Assembly (NCBI RefSeq): GCF_028330765.1
Contig: NZ_JAQMTY010000274.1
Coordinates: 1-50,392, forward strand
Length of the DNA: 50,392 bases
Source of the DNA: Spirulina subsalsa CS-330
GTDB lineage: Bacteria; Cyanobacteriota; Cyanobacteriia; Cyanobacteriales; Spirulinaceae
Direction of reading: 5' to 3'
The notes beneath the pieces were generated by a model. The model was given only the letters and a program-made list of their open reading frames with translations. It had not been told where the DNA came from and ran no database searches. The translations under genes were made by a program, and so were the position numbers. Shown here piece after piece: positions 35,290 through 42,885 of this stretch; within the stretch, counting starts at the first letter, position 1; every line of letters starts with the position of its first letter.

Positions 35290-36195
35290 ATGCCGTATTT
35301 AAACCGTACATCGCGCCGAATTTCACGGGCTATTCTCGGAGGCAGTGTTGCCCTGATGACCCTACTCGCTCCGGTGGTTGTTGCCTCCGAGGGTGCGATC
35401 GCCCAAAACTTACCCAGCCTAGAACAATGGCAAGAAGCCGGGTTCACCCCCGCCGTCGATACCTCTCCCCAACGCAGTGATGTCGGCGGCACACGCGGTG
35501 GCCCCACCGAAACCGCTACCCCTGCCACAGAGGCCACCGATCTGATGGCCCTTGTTCCCAATTACAATCGCTTTGGTGTGACGGTACTTGATAATCCGCA
35601 CCTCTTGGTCTATCTACCGAAGGCCAGCACCAATCGGATTGTGCGCCTTGAAATCGAAGCCGTCACCGTTGCAGACTCCGAAAATGGTGGCACCACCCAA
35701 CATCAATTTGTTCATGCCCAAGAATGGGAAGTGGGTCAAAACGGCGGCATTATGGATTTGAGTTTGCCCTCCTCCATTCCCCATGCGGAGCATCCCCAGG
35801 CCCAGCGATCGCTCCTCCAAGCCAACACAGACTATCGTTGGGTCGTCTTGGTCTATGACAACACCGACGCGATTACCGGCAAAGTAGAGGGCTACATTCG
35901 CCAAATTGAAGTAGACCAAGTCCCATGGCGCAATGCAGACCCTAACACTCCAGTCATTGCCGACTACCTCAGCAGCCTATCCCCCCATGACCAAGGCACA
36001 TTCCTATTTCAGAATTTTGTGTGGTACGACGCAGTGAAGGCCCTAGCCAACGCCTACCAAGATGATCCAGTCGCCACCGAAGCCGATTGGAAACAAGTCT
36101 TGAAATTGACCGGCTTAACGGATGCCCAAATCAACACCGTACTCACACAAATGTCCCAAAATCGCGACTTCATCCAAGGAGATGCTCTCCTGTGA
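35290..36195 (+). CDS. DUF928 secreted protein
   Basis: The 301-residue protein starts with a signal peptide (basic RTSRRISR, hydrophobic ILGGSVALMTLLAPVVVA, likely cut after AIA near residue 38). The body matches the cyanobacterial DUF928 family: LMALVPNYNRFGVTVLDNPHLLVYLPKAS, LSLPSSIPHAEHPQAQRSLLQANTDYRWVVLVY, GYIRQIEVDQVPW, and the C-terminal WYDAVKALANAY...WKQVLKLTGL. In cyanobacteria such proteins are often found near CHAT-protease genes; none is visible here. Function is unknown; it acts outside the plasma membrane. ATG 35290 is the only good start. A strong terminator follows four bases after the stop. Confidence 0.9.
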   Translation: MPYLNRTSRRISRAILGGSVALMTLLAPVVVASEGAIAQNLPSLEQWQEAGFTPAVDTSPQRSDVGGTRGGPTETATPATEATDLMALVPNYNRFGVTVLDNPHLLVYLPKASTNRIVRLEIEAVTVADSENGGTTQHQFVHAQEWEVGQNGGIMDLSLPSSIPHAEHPQAQRSLLQANTDYRWVVLVYDNTDAITGKVEGYIRQIEVDQVPWRNADPNTPVIADYLSSLSPHDQGTFLFQNFVWYDAVKALANAYQDDPVATEADWKQVLKLTGLTDAQINTVLTQMSQNRDFIQGDALL

Positions 36196-36198
36196 TTT

Positions 36199-36231
36199 AA
36201 AAATCTCCCGGCTTCAGGACGGGGGATTTTT
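36199..36231 (+). terminator. Intrinsic terminator of the DUF928 gene
   Basis: A 12-bp stem with one G-T pair (AAAAATCTCCCG with CGGGGGATTTTT) and a 9-base loop directly follows the DUF928 stop. The T-rich right arm ends the stem. Confidence 0.88.
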
Positions 36232-36274
36232 GGTTCAATCAACTACCCTGATTCAACGCAGCGAAAAAATGGTC

Positions 36275-36389
36275 TAAGAGGCTGTTTGAAACGTTAAACT
36301 CAGATCCACAGCATGAGCCTCACTCAATGGCAACAAGGGGCTTAAGCCCCTTGCCTCTCTACTCAAGACACTTTTTGAACAACCTCTAA
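36275..36389. repeat. MITE-like element with AGAGG(C/T)TGTT ends
   Basis: Imperfect terminal inverted repeats (left TAAGAGGCTGTTTGAAAC, right complement TTAGAGGTTGTTCAAAAA) bound about 115 bp with the CAAGGGGC palindrome (36334-36353) in the middle. The ends resemble transposase-recognised inverted repeats, but no transposase is present, so a non-autonomous element is likely. Confidence 0.6.
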
Positions 36390-36439
36390 ATCCTGCCCAA
36401 CCCATACGATCAAGCACCATCAATGCACCGCATTGATCA

Positions 36440-36629
36440 CGAAGAAAACCCTCTAGGGTCAGCTAGAGGGTGATAGTCCATCAGTCAGGGTAATATCGAG
36501 GACAGGCAGTGTAATCGGTTGGATTGGGTTACATCGTCTGTCTCGCTCCCTATTGATTTAGACTAGGGTAAAGTTGTGAAAAAGCCGTGAAAGATGGGCC
36601 GGATTGACGCAAAAAGGCTGTTTTTTTTT
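36440..36629 (+). ncRNA. Candidate small RNA ending at a T9 tract
   Basis: A stable hairpin (CCCTCTAG/CTAGAGGG) and, further on, an AGCC...GGCT stem directly before nine T residues (36621-36629) suggest a transcript with an intrinsic terminator in a gene-free zone. The terminator stem is weak (four strong pairs, long loop) and no promoter is convincing, so this is tentative. Confidence 0.25.
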
Positions 36630-36677
36630 GCATTGTCTGATTTCTGGACTTAACGGGGCTAAATTCTCACTGAACTC

Positions 36678-36770
36678 TATAGCGATCCTAAATCAATCGG
36701 AGATCTGATCTCCTCATCAACAAGGGGCTTAAGCCCCTTGCCTGTTCGTGAATCAAATAGGATTGCTATA
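36678..36770. repeat. 93-bp MITE-like repeat, copy A
   Basis: The element is bounded by TATAGC(A/G)ATCCTA inverted ends (13 bp, one mismatch) and carries the CAAGGGGC palindrome at 36721-36740. It matches 45418-45510 at 88 of 93 positions. TATA at each edge fits TA target duplication, as for IS630/mariner-type elements (inference). It lies 27 bp beyond the SLH gene stop and its hairpins could serve as that gene's terminator. Confidence 0.88.
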
Positions 36771-36797
36771 AATTCTAATTGGAGTGGATCATTTCTA

Positions 36798-38027
36798 CTA
36801 TGGGGGTGGTGAAGTTGAGGATGTGGCGGCATCGGGACGGGCGATCGCTTCTGAGGCGGTGATACTCTCCCCCTGAAACCCGAAAGACCACAAAGCGGCG
36901 GCGGCTTCACCCTGGGTGACTGTTTTTTTCGGTTGTAGTAATTTTGTATAGCCAAAGGCGCGGCGTAAATTGGCGCGATCGCCATTGTCATAATCGGCCA
37001 ACAGCGCCGGAAACACCGCAGGATTGATTTGGTCGCTGTCTTGAAAACCCCAGGTTTGCTGCACATTTTGGAGGGATGCGGTGGGTAACGTTGTGCGCTG
37101 ATCGAGGGGGACTTTCCACAGCAGCAGCGTTTCACGGCTTAAGGGGGCATCGGGTTGAAACAGGGTAACATCGCTACCGCTGAGGCGCGAGGGAATCATT
37201 CCCGCTTCGGCGAGACCTTGAATGATGGCAAAATCCGGGTCGCTGGTGGGCACATCGGCGAAAATGGGCTGGCTGCTGGGGGTGGCGGGGCGGATTTGTT
37301 TCGTGGGGCGATCGCGGTAGATGCGGTTATGGGTGGTCAATAGCCAGCGGGCAAAGGTGCGGCGGGGAATGGTGGCATCGGGTTGAAACGAGGTGGGAAT
37401 CGCGCCTAATTGGATCAAATCCTCCCCAAAGTTCGGGAGGGTGGCATTGGCAACCGGTTCCTCTGGGCTGGGTGGCGATGGACTCTCGGAAGGTGCGATC
37501 GCCGCCGTGCGATAGTCCAACCGGAATCGATTCGCCTCCGGAAACGTCAGGGTAATTTGGGTATCCCCCTGGGCCATAGTCAGCCCTGCGGTATCCGCTT
37601 GAAAGGCTTCGGTCACTGTCCAACCCTTATTTTGGAGAAACTGACGGTAAAAGCGAGCAATCTGCGCCGGATTCGCTGCCACTTCCCACAGGGTTTCTCC
37701 TGTGCCAACACCGAGGCGATAACTGGCCGTTAAGAGTTCGGCTTGGGGGTAGCGGGGCACATCATCCGGGAAGCTTTGGGGCAGCTTCACCGTGTCATCT
37801 ACGATGTCATCCGCCGGGGGTGGGCTGTCGGCGGGGGTGGGGCTGGGATTGGGGGTTGGCGTAGCGGCGGGACTGGGCGCAACGGCAGGAGCTTCGGCCT
37901 GATCGAGCAGTTGAGGGTCAGGGGCAAACCACTGTTGAGCGGTGCGATCGCCACTACAACCCGCCACCCACAACAGCATTAACCACCCACTCCATCGAGA
38001 CACCGTTCGCTTAGAGATCCGTACCAA
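36798..38027 (-). CDS. SLH-domain lipoprotein
   Basis: The protein has 409 residues from the start chosen. A lipobox LLWVAGC places the lipidated Cys near residue 24, followed by a long Pro/Ala/Thr-rich linker and a region GVGTGETLWEVAANPAQIARFYRQFLQNKGW. The C-terminal part (about 220-400) reads as three SLH repeats (IPRRTFARWLL..., DAPLSRETLLLW..., VTQGEAAAALWSFGF), which anchor cyanobacterial proteins to peptidoglycan-linked polymers. TTG 38027 gives a normal-length signal and only 17 bp overlap with the upstream gene; ATG 38078, 38099 or 38126 would extend it well into that gene. The start is therefore uncertain, the end is firm. Probably in an operon with the Cys-repeat protein. Confidence 0.78.
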   Translation of the reverse strand: MVRISKRTVSRWSGWLMLLWVAGCSGDRTAQQWFAPDPQLLDQAEAPAVAPSPAATPTPNPSPTPADSPPPADDIVDDTVKLPQSFPDDVPRYPQAELLTASYRLGVGTGETLWEVAANPAQIARFYRQFLQNKGWTVTEAFQADTAGLTMAQGDTQITLTFPEANRFRLDYRTAAIAPSESPSPPSPEEPVANATLPNFGEDLIQLGAIPTSFQPDATIPRRTFARWLLTTHNRIYRDRPTKQIRPATPSSQPIFADVPTSDPDFAIIQGLAEAGMIPSRLSGSDVTLFQPDAPLSRETLLLWKVPLDQRTTLPTASLQNVQQTWGFQDSDQINPAVFPALLADYDNGDRANLRRAFGYTKLLQPKKTVTQGEAAAALWSFGFQGESITASEAIARPDAATSSTSPPP

Positions 38028-38580
38028 GGGTGTCGTTTGTCGCAGGAGTGTAGATTTCGCGGGGGAAGTCTTCCGCATCAAGACAGGACGAAATCGCATT
38101 TTCCGGTTCGAGGGGCAGTTCTGCACTCAGTCCCACCACACAGGCAGAGTAACGTAGGGGCAACAAACTCCGCCGACAATGATCGAGGGCAGACAACGCT
38201 ACCTGCTCCACATTCCCCACCCGTGACGCTTGGGGTTCAATCACATAGGTATTGATATCCACCACGCATTCCGCCAGTTCCACCGGTCGCCGCACCCGGA
38301 AACAGGCAAACAGGGCATTTTGAGCGGGAATGGTGGTAAAGGCATCAATCCCCGCCACACAGCCGGAAAAGTCAGTGGGTTCGAGCGCCATCGCACAAGC
38401 GACCTTGGTCTGCTCATCAACAACCCCGACGCTGCTTAGCTCAAAGGCACATTGTTGAAATTCACGGGGCTGGTATTCGCGCCGATATCGCGATGCCTCA
38501 CTGGCGGTGGCACTAAAGGTTGTGAGCGGCAACGCAACAATGGTACTCAGTGCTAGTACTCGTTGAATAAAACCTCGCAT
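38011..38580 (-). CDS. Secreted Cys-repeat protein, unknown function
   Basis: The 189-residue protein has a signal peptide (MRGFIQRVLALSTIVALPLTTFSATAS). The mature part contains about four units of roughly 35-45 residues, each with spaced Cys: FQQCAFELSSVGV...VACAMAL, FSGCVAGIDAF...ALFACFRV, LAECVVDINTYV...ALDHCRRSLL, YSACVVGLSAEL...AISSCLDA. The common pattern is C-x-x-x-(I/L)...(A/S)x-x-C, suggesting one disulfide per repeat in the periplasm. I do not recognise the family name. ATG 38580 is the start since the signal peptide begins there. Its end overlaps the SLH lipoprotein start, so the two are probably co-translated. Confidence 0.78.
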   Translation of the reverse strand: MRGFIQRVLALSTIVALPLTTFSATASEASRYRREYQPREFQQCAFELSSVGVVDEQTKVACAMALEPTDFSGCVAGIDAFTTIPAQNALFACFRVRRPVELAECVVDINTYVIEPQASRVGNVEQVALSALDHCRRSLLPLRYSACVVGLSAELPLEPENAISSCLDAEDFPREIYTPATNDTLGTDL

Positions 38581-38965
38581 AGTGACGCAATTGCTCGTAA
38601 CTAGGGTGGATAATTTCACAATACTCAGTCCAGTAAAGCATATCTTGCCGAAGACCGGGAATCCAGGCGTTGTCTTGCCTAGAGAAATTGTCAGATCACG
38701 GAGGGGGGATTTGTATGATCGATTACAGAACCAGAAATGAGGTGCGTTAACCTTGAAGGCGACGGGGAATCAGTTTGAGAGCGATCGCAGTCTATCCCAA
38801 TCCAGAATACGGCAAAACACATTAGATTCAGCCTCTTTCCCACCGCGAAACCATTACCGAATCACACCTTAGAAAATTTTAAGTCCCACTTTACCAAGGC
38901 ATGATAAAGTGGGAAAGCTTCATTCACAAAGCTACAGTATTGGGTAAAAGCGTTTCGTACAGTGA
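38581..38965. other. 385-bp intergenic region
   Basis: This holds the promoter of the Cys-repeat gene and the 3-prime end of the DUF3155 gene. A clear hairpin lies at 38884-38914. AT-rich sequence around 38620-38760 may carry the promoter. No gene is supported. Confidence 0.55.
38870..38914 (-). terminator. Probable terminator of the DUF3155 gene
   Basis: A 10-bp perfect stem (TCCCACTTTA/TAAAGTGGGA at 38884-38893 and 38905-38914) lies 52 bp past the DUF3155 stop. Read on the minus strand it is followed by CTTAAAATTTT, a modest T-rich tail. Confidence 0.65.
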
Positions 38966-39292
38966 TTACTGACTCAATGCTGTGCTAGTGGGGCCCTTTG
39001 CTTGGGTATTGTGGGGTGCAACCGTTCGCAAACTCGGAAACAGAAAGTGATTTTCTTCGACGTACTGTGCGCCGAACAGTCCTTTTTCTGCCCAGAAGTA
39101 TCGATCGGTGGTGTGCTCATTCCGGCGGACGACGAGAACAGCGGGAGGTGTAATGCCCTGGGAGGCAATAAACTTACGTGCTGCTGTCACTGGTTTATCT
39201 TCGCCACTTTCTAGATTATACTGGGGTACTAACTCTAGAATTTTACGTCCTTCTTGGCGGCGACGGCTTTTCCGTTTACGTTTCCTTGCCAA
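38966..39292 (-). CDS. DUF3155 protein (small basic cyanobacterial protein)
   Basis: The 108-residue protein begins MARKRKRKSRRRQEGRKILELVPQYNLESGEDKPVTAARKFI and continues RRNEHTTDRYFWAEKGLFGAQYVEENHFLFPSLR, the signature of the cyanobacteria-wide DUF3155 family. The strongly basic N-terminus suggests nucleic-acid or ribosome contact, but no function is established. The start is a TTG (39290-39292): a perfect AGGAGG lies eight bases upstream and the family begins MARKRK. The final 18 residues (HNTQAKGPTSTALSQ) vary. It is divergent from the second histidine kinase gene. Confidence 0.95.
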   Translation of the reverse strand: MARKRKRKSRRRQEGRKILELVPQYNLESGEDKPVTAARKFIASQGITPPAVLVVRRNEHTTDRYFWAEKGLFGAQYVEENHFLFPSLRTVAPHNTQAKGPTSTALSQ

Positions 39293-39614
39293 TCTAAGTA
39301 CCTCCTGACCTCAATTGTGTACTGTAGTTATAGCTACAAAATTCGAGCACAGCATACCAAATCTAAACCCAAAAATCAATAGTGCTGATGTCTTTTTTTG
39401 ATTAAGCCTTTTTTCCCTGGGTCATGGCACTAGACGTTGCCCATGATGTGGAGTGCTTGATTCAGTTTTCTCGATATTTTGCAGCGCTCACTATTAAAGA
39501 ATCTAGCATAGTCCCCTAAGATTGTTATTCTTCTTTAACATTTTGTAGAAATGTCGCTTAGTTTACTAGGAAGGACAGGTTCACCCTGGTCGCATCCCGA
39601 ATTCTCCGGTGTCT
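39293..39614. other. Divergent intergenic region (322 bp)
   Basis: This separates the DUF3155 and histidine kinase genes and is AT-rich (39310-39560), suggesting promoters for both. No RNA gene or repeat is recognised. Confidence 0.5.
39301..39306 (-). promoter_or_regulatory. Strong ribosome binding site deciding a TTG start
   Basis: AGGAGG on the minus strand, eight bases before TTG 39292, fixes the start of the DUF3155 gene where no ATG is available. Confidence 0.85.
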
Positions 39615-40922
39615 ATGCTTATTCCGGCTAGTCCAGAATTTATTCAATTGTGCCAAGCCCAAGTGACGCTTTTGGCTCAGAGCCTGCGTGCAACTTGGTG
39701 CGCTGTGTATTTAACGGAAAATTGGATTGATGGGCTGCAACCTCAACTGCATCCGGTGGCCGAATATCCCAGTGCTGCGTCTGCCTCAACGCCATCAGCA
39801 CCCTTGGCGATCGCCCCCTCTGCTCCCGCTCCTCCCCCCTCTAACGTTGCCCCGACCCCGGAACCGAGCACCCAGCCGCCACCGGTCACCGAGCCGGATC
39901 TATCCCGCTCTACGCCTTGGCAAGATTCTGTGTTGTGGGGCAGACGGCAGGTTATTTTTCCCTTGCTGCATCAGGGTTTGGTGATGGGATTGCTGGTGGC
40001 CCGACGGGAAACCCAGGCTTGGCAAACGTCGGAACTGGGGCAGTTTAAGCAGGGTGCTCAAGCCCTGGCCATTGCCTGTTTTCTCGATCAACAACATGGC
40101 CAAGCGCAACAAAAACTGACCCATCATTATCACCAACTCCAGCAGCAGCGCGATCGCCTGGATGATCTCCTCCATCAACTGCGCAATCCGATGACAGCCC
40201 TGCGCACCTTTAGTAAGTTGCTCTTAAAACGTCTTTTGCCGGAGGATCGCAACTATCCCGTGGCGGAAAATATGCTCCGGGAGAGTGATCATATTCAAGC
40301 GTTGCTGCGTCAGTTTGATCAATGGCTCGCGGCGTGGGAATCGCCGCCCCCGGTGTTAACGGGGAGTCCTGAGCCTTATTTGTTACCCAGTCATCGGGCA
40401 GGCGCATCGGAGCAAAATTCATCCCACTCGGTTTCGCCCCCCACGACGCTGCACTATGAAGCCGTGCCGCTGTCGTCGTTTTTGGTGCCGTTGGTCGAGT
40501 CCGCGCAGGCGATCGCCGCTGAACGTCAGATCACGATTGAGGTTGATCCACCGAATCTGTGGCCCGCCGTCTGGGTGGATGCGGCAGCATTGCGGGAAGT
40601 GGTGGGAAATCTGTTGGACAATGCGGTGAAATATACGCCCGATGGGGGACGGGTACGGGTGAGGATGCAGGGGAATGCTGAACAATGTGGGATTGCGATC
40701 GCAGATACCGGGGTGGGGATTCCCCCGGCGGATCACAACCGCATTTTTGATCGCCGCTATCGGGGAATTCAAGCCCAGGGCGAGATTCCCGGTACAGGGC
40801 TAGGGTTAGCGATCGCCAAAGAACTCACCGAACAAATGCAAGGCCACATCGAACTGCAAAGCCCCATTTACAGCGATCCCGACGCACCCGGCACCTGTTT
40901 TACCCTGTGGCTGCCGCTGTGA
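39615..40922 (+). CDS. Cytosolic sensor histidine kinase
   Basis: The protein has 435 residues. The N-terminal half looks like a GAF-type sensor (FIQLCQAQVTLLAQSLRATWCAVYLTENW, then VIFPLLHQGLVMGLLVARRE) split by a Pro/Ala/Ser/Thr-rich insert of about 45 residues (about 50-95). A coiled linker leads to the H box LLHQLRNPMTALRTFSKLLLKRL (His near residue 187), N box LREVVGNLLDNAVKYTPDGG, G1 IADTGVGIPPADHNRIFDRRYRG and G2 GTGLGLAIAKEL. No membrane helix. It signals to an unlinked response regulator. ATG 39615 is used; a GTG lies two codons earlier and no clear ribosome site decides. Confidence 0.9.
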   Translation: MLIPASPEFIQLCQAQVTLLAQSLRATWCAVYLTENWIDGLQPQLHPVAEYPSAASASTPSAPLAIAPSAPAPPPSNVAPTPEPSTQPPPVTEPDLSRSTPWQDSVLWGRRQVIFPLLHQGLVMGLLVARRETQAWQTSELGQFKQGAQALAIACFLDQQHGQAQQKLTHHYHQLQQQRDRLDDLLHQLRNPMTALRTFSKLLLKRLLPEDRNYPVAENMLRESDHIQALLRQFDQWLAAWESPPPVLTGSPEPYLLPSHRAGASEQNSSHSVSPPTTLHYEAVPLSSFLVPLVESAQAIAAERQITIEVDPPNLWPAVWVDAAALREVVGNLLDNAVKYTPDGGRVRVRMQGNAEQCGIAIADTGVGIPPADHNRIFDRRYRGIQAQGEIPGTGLGLAIAKELTEQMQGHIELQSPIYSDPDAPGTCFTLWLPL

Positions 40923-41095
40923 TCCACCCTAATGGCGAATCTTGAAATCTAAACTGAAAATCATATTTTTTGTGAATAAATGTTAATTTGCGGAATTTTG
41001 TAGCCATTGTTACAGAATTACCTGGTAAATTAAAAGGGTGAGGACTAAGCAATCGCTCACAAACGCTATTCTTCTCAGTCATTCGGAGGTTTCCC

Positions 41096-41296
41096 ATGAA
41101 TACCCAAAATCAAGCCCGTGCAATGATGATGCGCCACACCCATAACATCCGCAATCGCCAGCAATCCATGCTCGATCGCACCGCTTCTGAAATGGGTCTC
41201 GATCTGGACAGCAATCAATACACCAACGCCATCCAAGGTAAACCCAGTTCCGCTTCGCGCCTCAGCTATGACCGCAGCAACTCAGCCATGAGTTAG
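41096..41296 (+). CDS. Small Arg/Met/Gln-rich protein, tandem copy 1
   Basis: The 66-residue protein starts MNTQNQARAMMMRHTHNIRN and ends SSASRLSYDRSNSAMS. The N-terminal half is a predicted basic helix (NQARAMMMRH, NIRNRQQSMLDRTASEMG) and the C-terminal half is Ser-rich and probably unfolded. It matches the next gene at 60 of 66 residues. GGAGG lies seven bases before the ATG, so it is surely translated. I do not recognise the family; the pattern recalls short cyanobacterial proteins of unknown role. The 5-prime region (40923-41095) is AT-rich and likely carries the promoter. Confidence 0.85.
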   Translation: MNTQNQARAMMMRHTHNIRNRQQSMLDRTASEMGLDLDSNQYTNAIQGKPSSASRLSYDRSNSAMS

Positions 41297-41388
41297 TCGC
41301 GATCGCTCTCCATCCCAGAGAGCGCATCTTGACCCCCACCCGACATCTTTTTCTCACTCACCCTATTTTCTGATTGGAGATTTATCCT

Positions 41389-41589
41389 ATGAATACCCAA
41401 AATCAAGCCCGTGCGATGATGATGCGTCACTCTCATAACATCCGCAATCGCCAGCAATCCATGCTCGGTCGCACCGCTTCCGAAATGGGTCTCGATCTTG
41501 ACCCCAATCAATACACCAACACGATTCAAGGCAAGCCCAGTTCAGCGTCCAGCCTCAATTATGACCGCAGCAACTCAGCCATGAGCTAA
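41389..41589 (+). CDS. Small Arg/Met/Gln-rich protein, tandem copy 2
   Basis: This 66-residue paralogue of the upstream gene differs at six positions (T15S, D27G, S39P, A45T, R55S, S57N). It starts 92 bp after its twin stops, with a GGAG before the ATG. The conserved length, conserved ends and mostly silent DNA differences argue that both copies are under selection for protein sequence. Function unknown. The spacer (41297-41388) has a HIP1 site and a GAGAGCG/CATCCCAGAGAGCGC-like repeat but no clear terminator, so one transcript for both is possible. Confidence 0.85.
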   Translation: MNTQNQARAMMMRHSHNIRNRQQSMLGRTASEMGLDLDPNQYTNTIQGKPSSASSLNYDRSNSAMS

Positions 41590-41770
41590 TCTCCTTCCTG
41601 CGCTTCAGCGTCAGCATTCCGATCTTTTCCGGTGGCTGCGCGATTGACCATCTTTGACTGAAGCGACCTGAAATTAATTCAACCTTCCTTCCCTTAAATT
41701 TTCTCCCTAAACCCAGACGTTCTTGGTGAGCGGCTGGGATCTTTATTGGGCGTTATCGATTTGAGATTCC

Positions 41771-42622
41771 TTAATCCCAGCGGTGTTGTCGAGCTTCAGA
41801 GACAATTTCTTGGGCTTCTTCTAGGGGAATATCGTAACGATCGCTGAGAATTTTGGGAATGCGATCGCAAGCCGCATTAGAATTCAAAGCGTATTGCTGG
41901 GAATAATACGGCAACGCCGCGTGACATAAAAACGGTGACGGTTTTGCCTTGAGTTGTAGCGGTTCAAGGTTGAGAACCTCGCGTAAATTGACAAAAAATA
42001 ATAACGCCCCCCCCAGATCAGCATCGCCCAGATTAGCACCCTTAAGAAAAGTACAGTTGAGGTCAGCATCGCGGAGGTTGGCATAGCGGAGATCAGAATC
42101 CCGAAGATTGGTATATCTAAGATCAGCCCCCTTTAAACTGGCATATTTCAGCAATGCACCATTGAGGTTCGCGCCGCTGAGGTTAGCCTGGATCAAATTC
42201 GCACCACTCAAGTCAGCCCCACTCAAGTCAGCACCACTCAGGTTCGCGCTACTCAGATCAGCGCCGCTCAAGTCAGCCCCACTCAGGTTCGCATCACAAA
42301 AGTTCGCCCCGTTGAGATCAGCCCCTCGAAAGTCGGCAGTCCCGGCATGGCGATCAGGCCGGCGAAAACATCTCACCAAAAAAGCTACGCCGATAACCGT
42401 CACGATGACTTCAAAACTGCCGATGGGAAAATTACGACGTGATTCAGTCGAATTGCCCGTCTCGTTCTGGATGCGGTTGCTGTCATCCGGTTGAAGCGCC
42501 AGAGCCGGGAGCAGAGAAAGCCATCCCACCAGCGTCAGTAAAACTGGCGTGGCGATCGCACCAAGCCCCCATTTTGGGGTGAACTTGTCTGGTTGTCGCC
42601 ACTGTTTCAATCGCACCCGCAT
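41771..42622 (-). CDS. Pentapeptide-repeat membrane protein
   Basis: The 283-residue protein has a hydrophobic N-terminal segment (ATPVLLTLVGWLSLLPALAL), a second one (FEVIVTVIGVAFLVRCF), then about 24 pentapeptide repeats of the A(D/N)LxX type (about 95-215), which fold as a right-handed square beta-helix. The tail (AACDRIPKILSDRYDIPLEEAQEIVSEARQHRW) is helical. Family roles are mostly unknown; some protect gyrase, others act in the thylakoid lumen. With two hydrophobic segments, the repeat part may lie on either face of the membrane. ATG 42622 is favoured over ATG 42664. The repeats make the DNA at 42090-42310 highly repetitive. Confidence 0.88.
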   Translation of the reverse strand: MRVRLKQWRQPDKFTPKWGLGAIATPVLLTLVGWLSLLPALALQPDDSNRIQNETGNSTESRRNFPIGSFEVIVTVIGVAFLVRCFRRPDRHAGTADFRGADLNGANFCDANLSGADLSGADLSSANLSGADLSGADLSGANLIQANLSGANLNGALLKYASLKGADLRYTNLRDSDLRYANLRDADLNCTFLKGANLGDADLGGALLFFVNLREVLNLEPLQLKAKPSPFLCHAALPYYSQQYALNSNAACDRIPKILSDRYDIPLEEAQEIVSEARQHRWD

Positions 42623-42885
42623 CACTAAAACTCCTTCAGCATTAATCTTAGTCTGGCTTCCCAAATTCAGAAAGGCACTCAGGTTTATGCTGACTTAAGA
42701 CCCTGGTTTACGTCAATACTTTAAGGATTACAATTAAAATCATCATATTCACTTAACTCCCTACTGATATTTCTGCGATCGCCCCTCAAAAAAATATTCA
42801 TCACGTTGCTGAAATTGATTAACAAATGTCCTAGACAAGGCGACGATCAGCATTTAATCCGGGTCATCCGATGGCCCCTTGTGGA

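Larger units (their letters stand above)
36232..36797. other. 566-bp repeat-rich intergenic region
   Basis: The stretch between the DUF928 and SLH genes, which converge, holds two MITE-like elements (36275-36389 and 36678-36770), a hairpin CCCTCTAG-GGTCAG-CTAGAGGG (about 36450-36471) and a 9-base T tract at 36621-36629 that could end a small RNA. No protein gene is supported. Confidence 0.7.

Noticed and set aside
42090..42310. Regular short repeats that look CRISPR-like
   Set aside because: The 15-bp periodicity is explained by pentapeptide codons in the protein on the minus strand; there are no spacers of uniform length and no cas genes.
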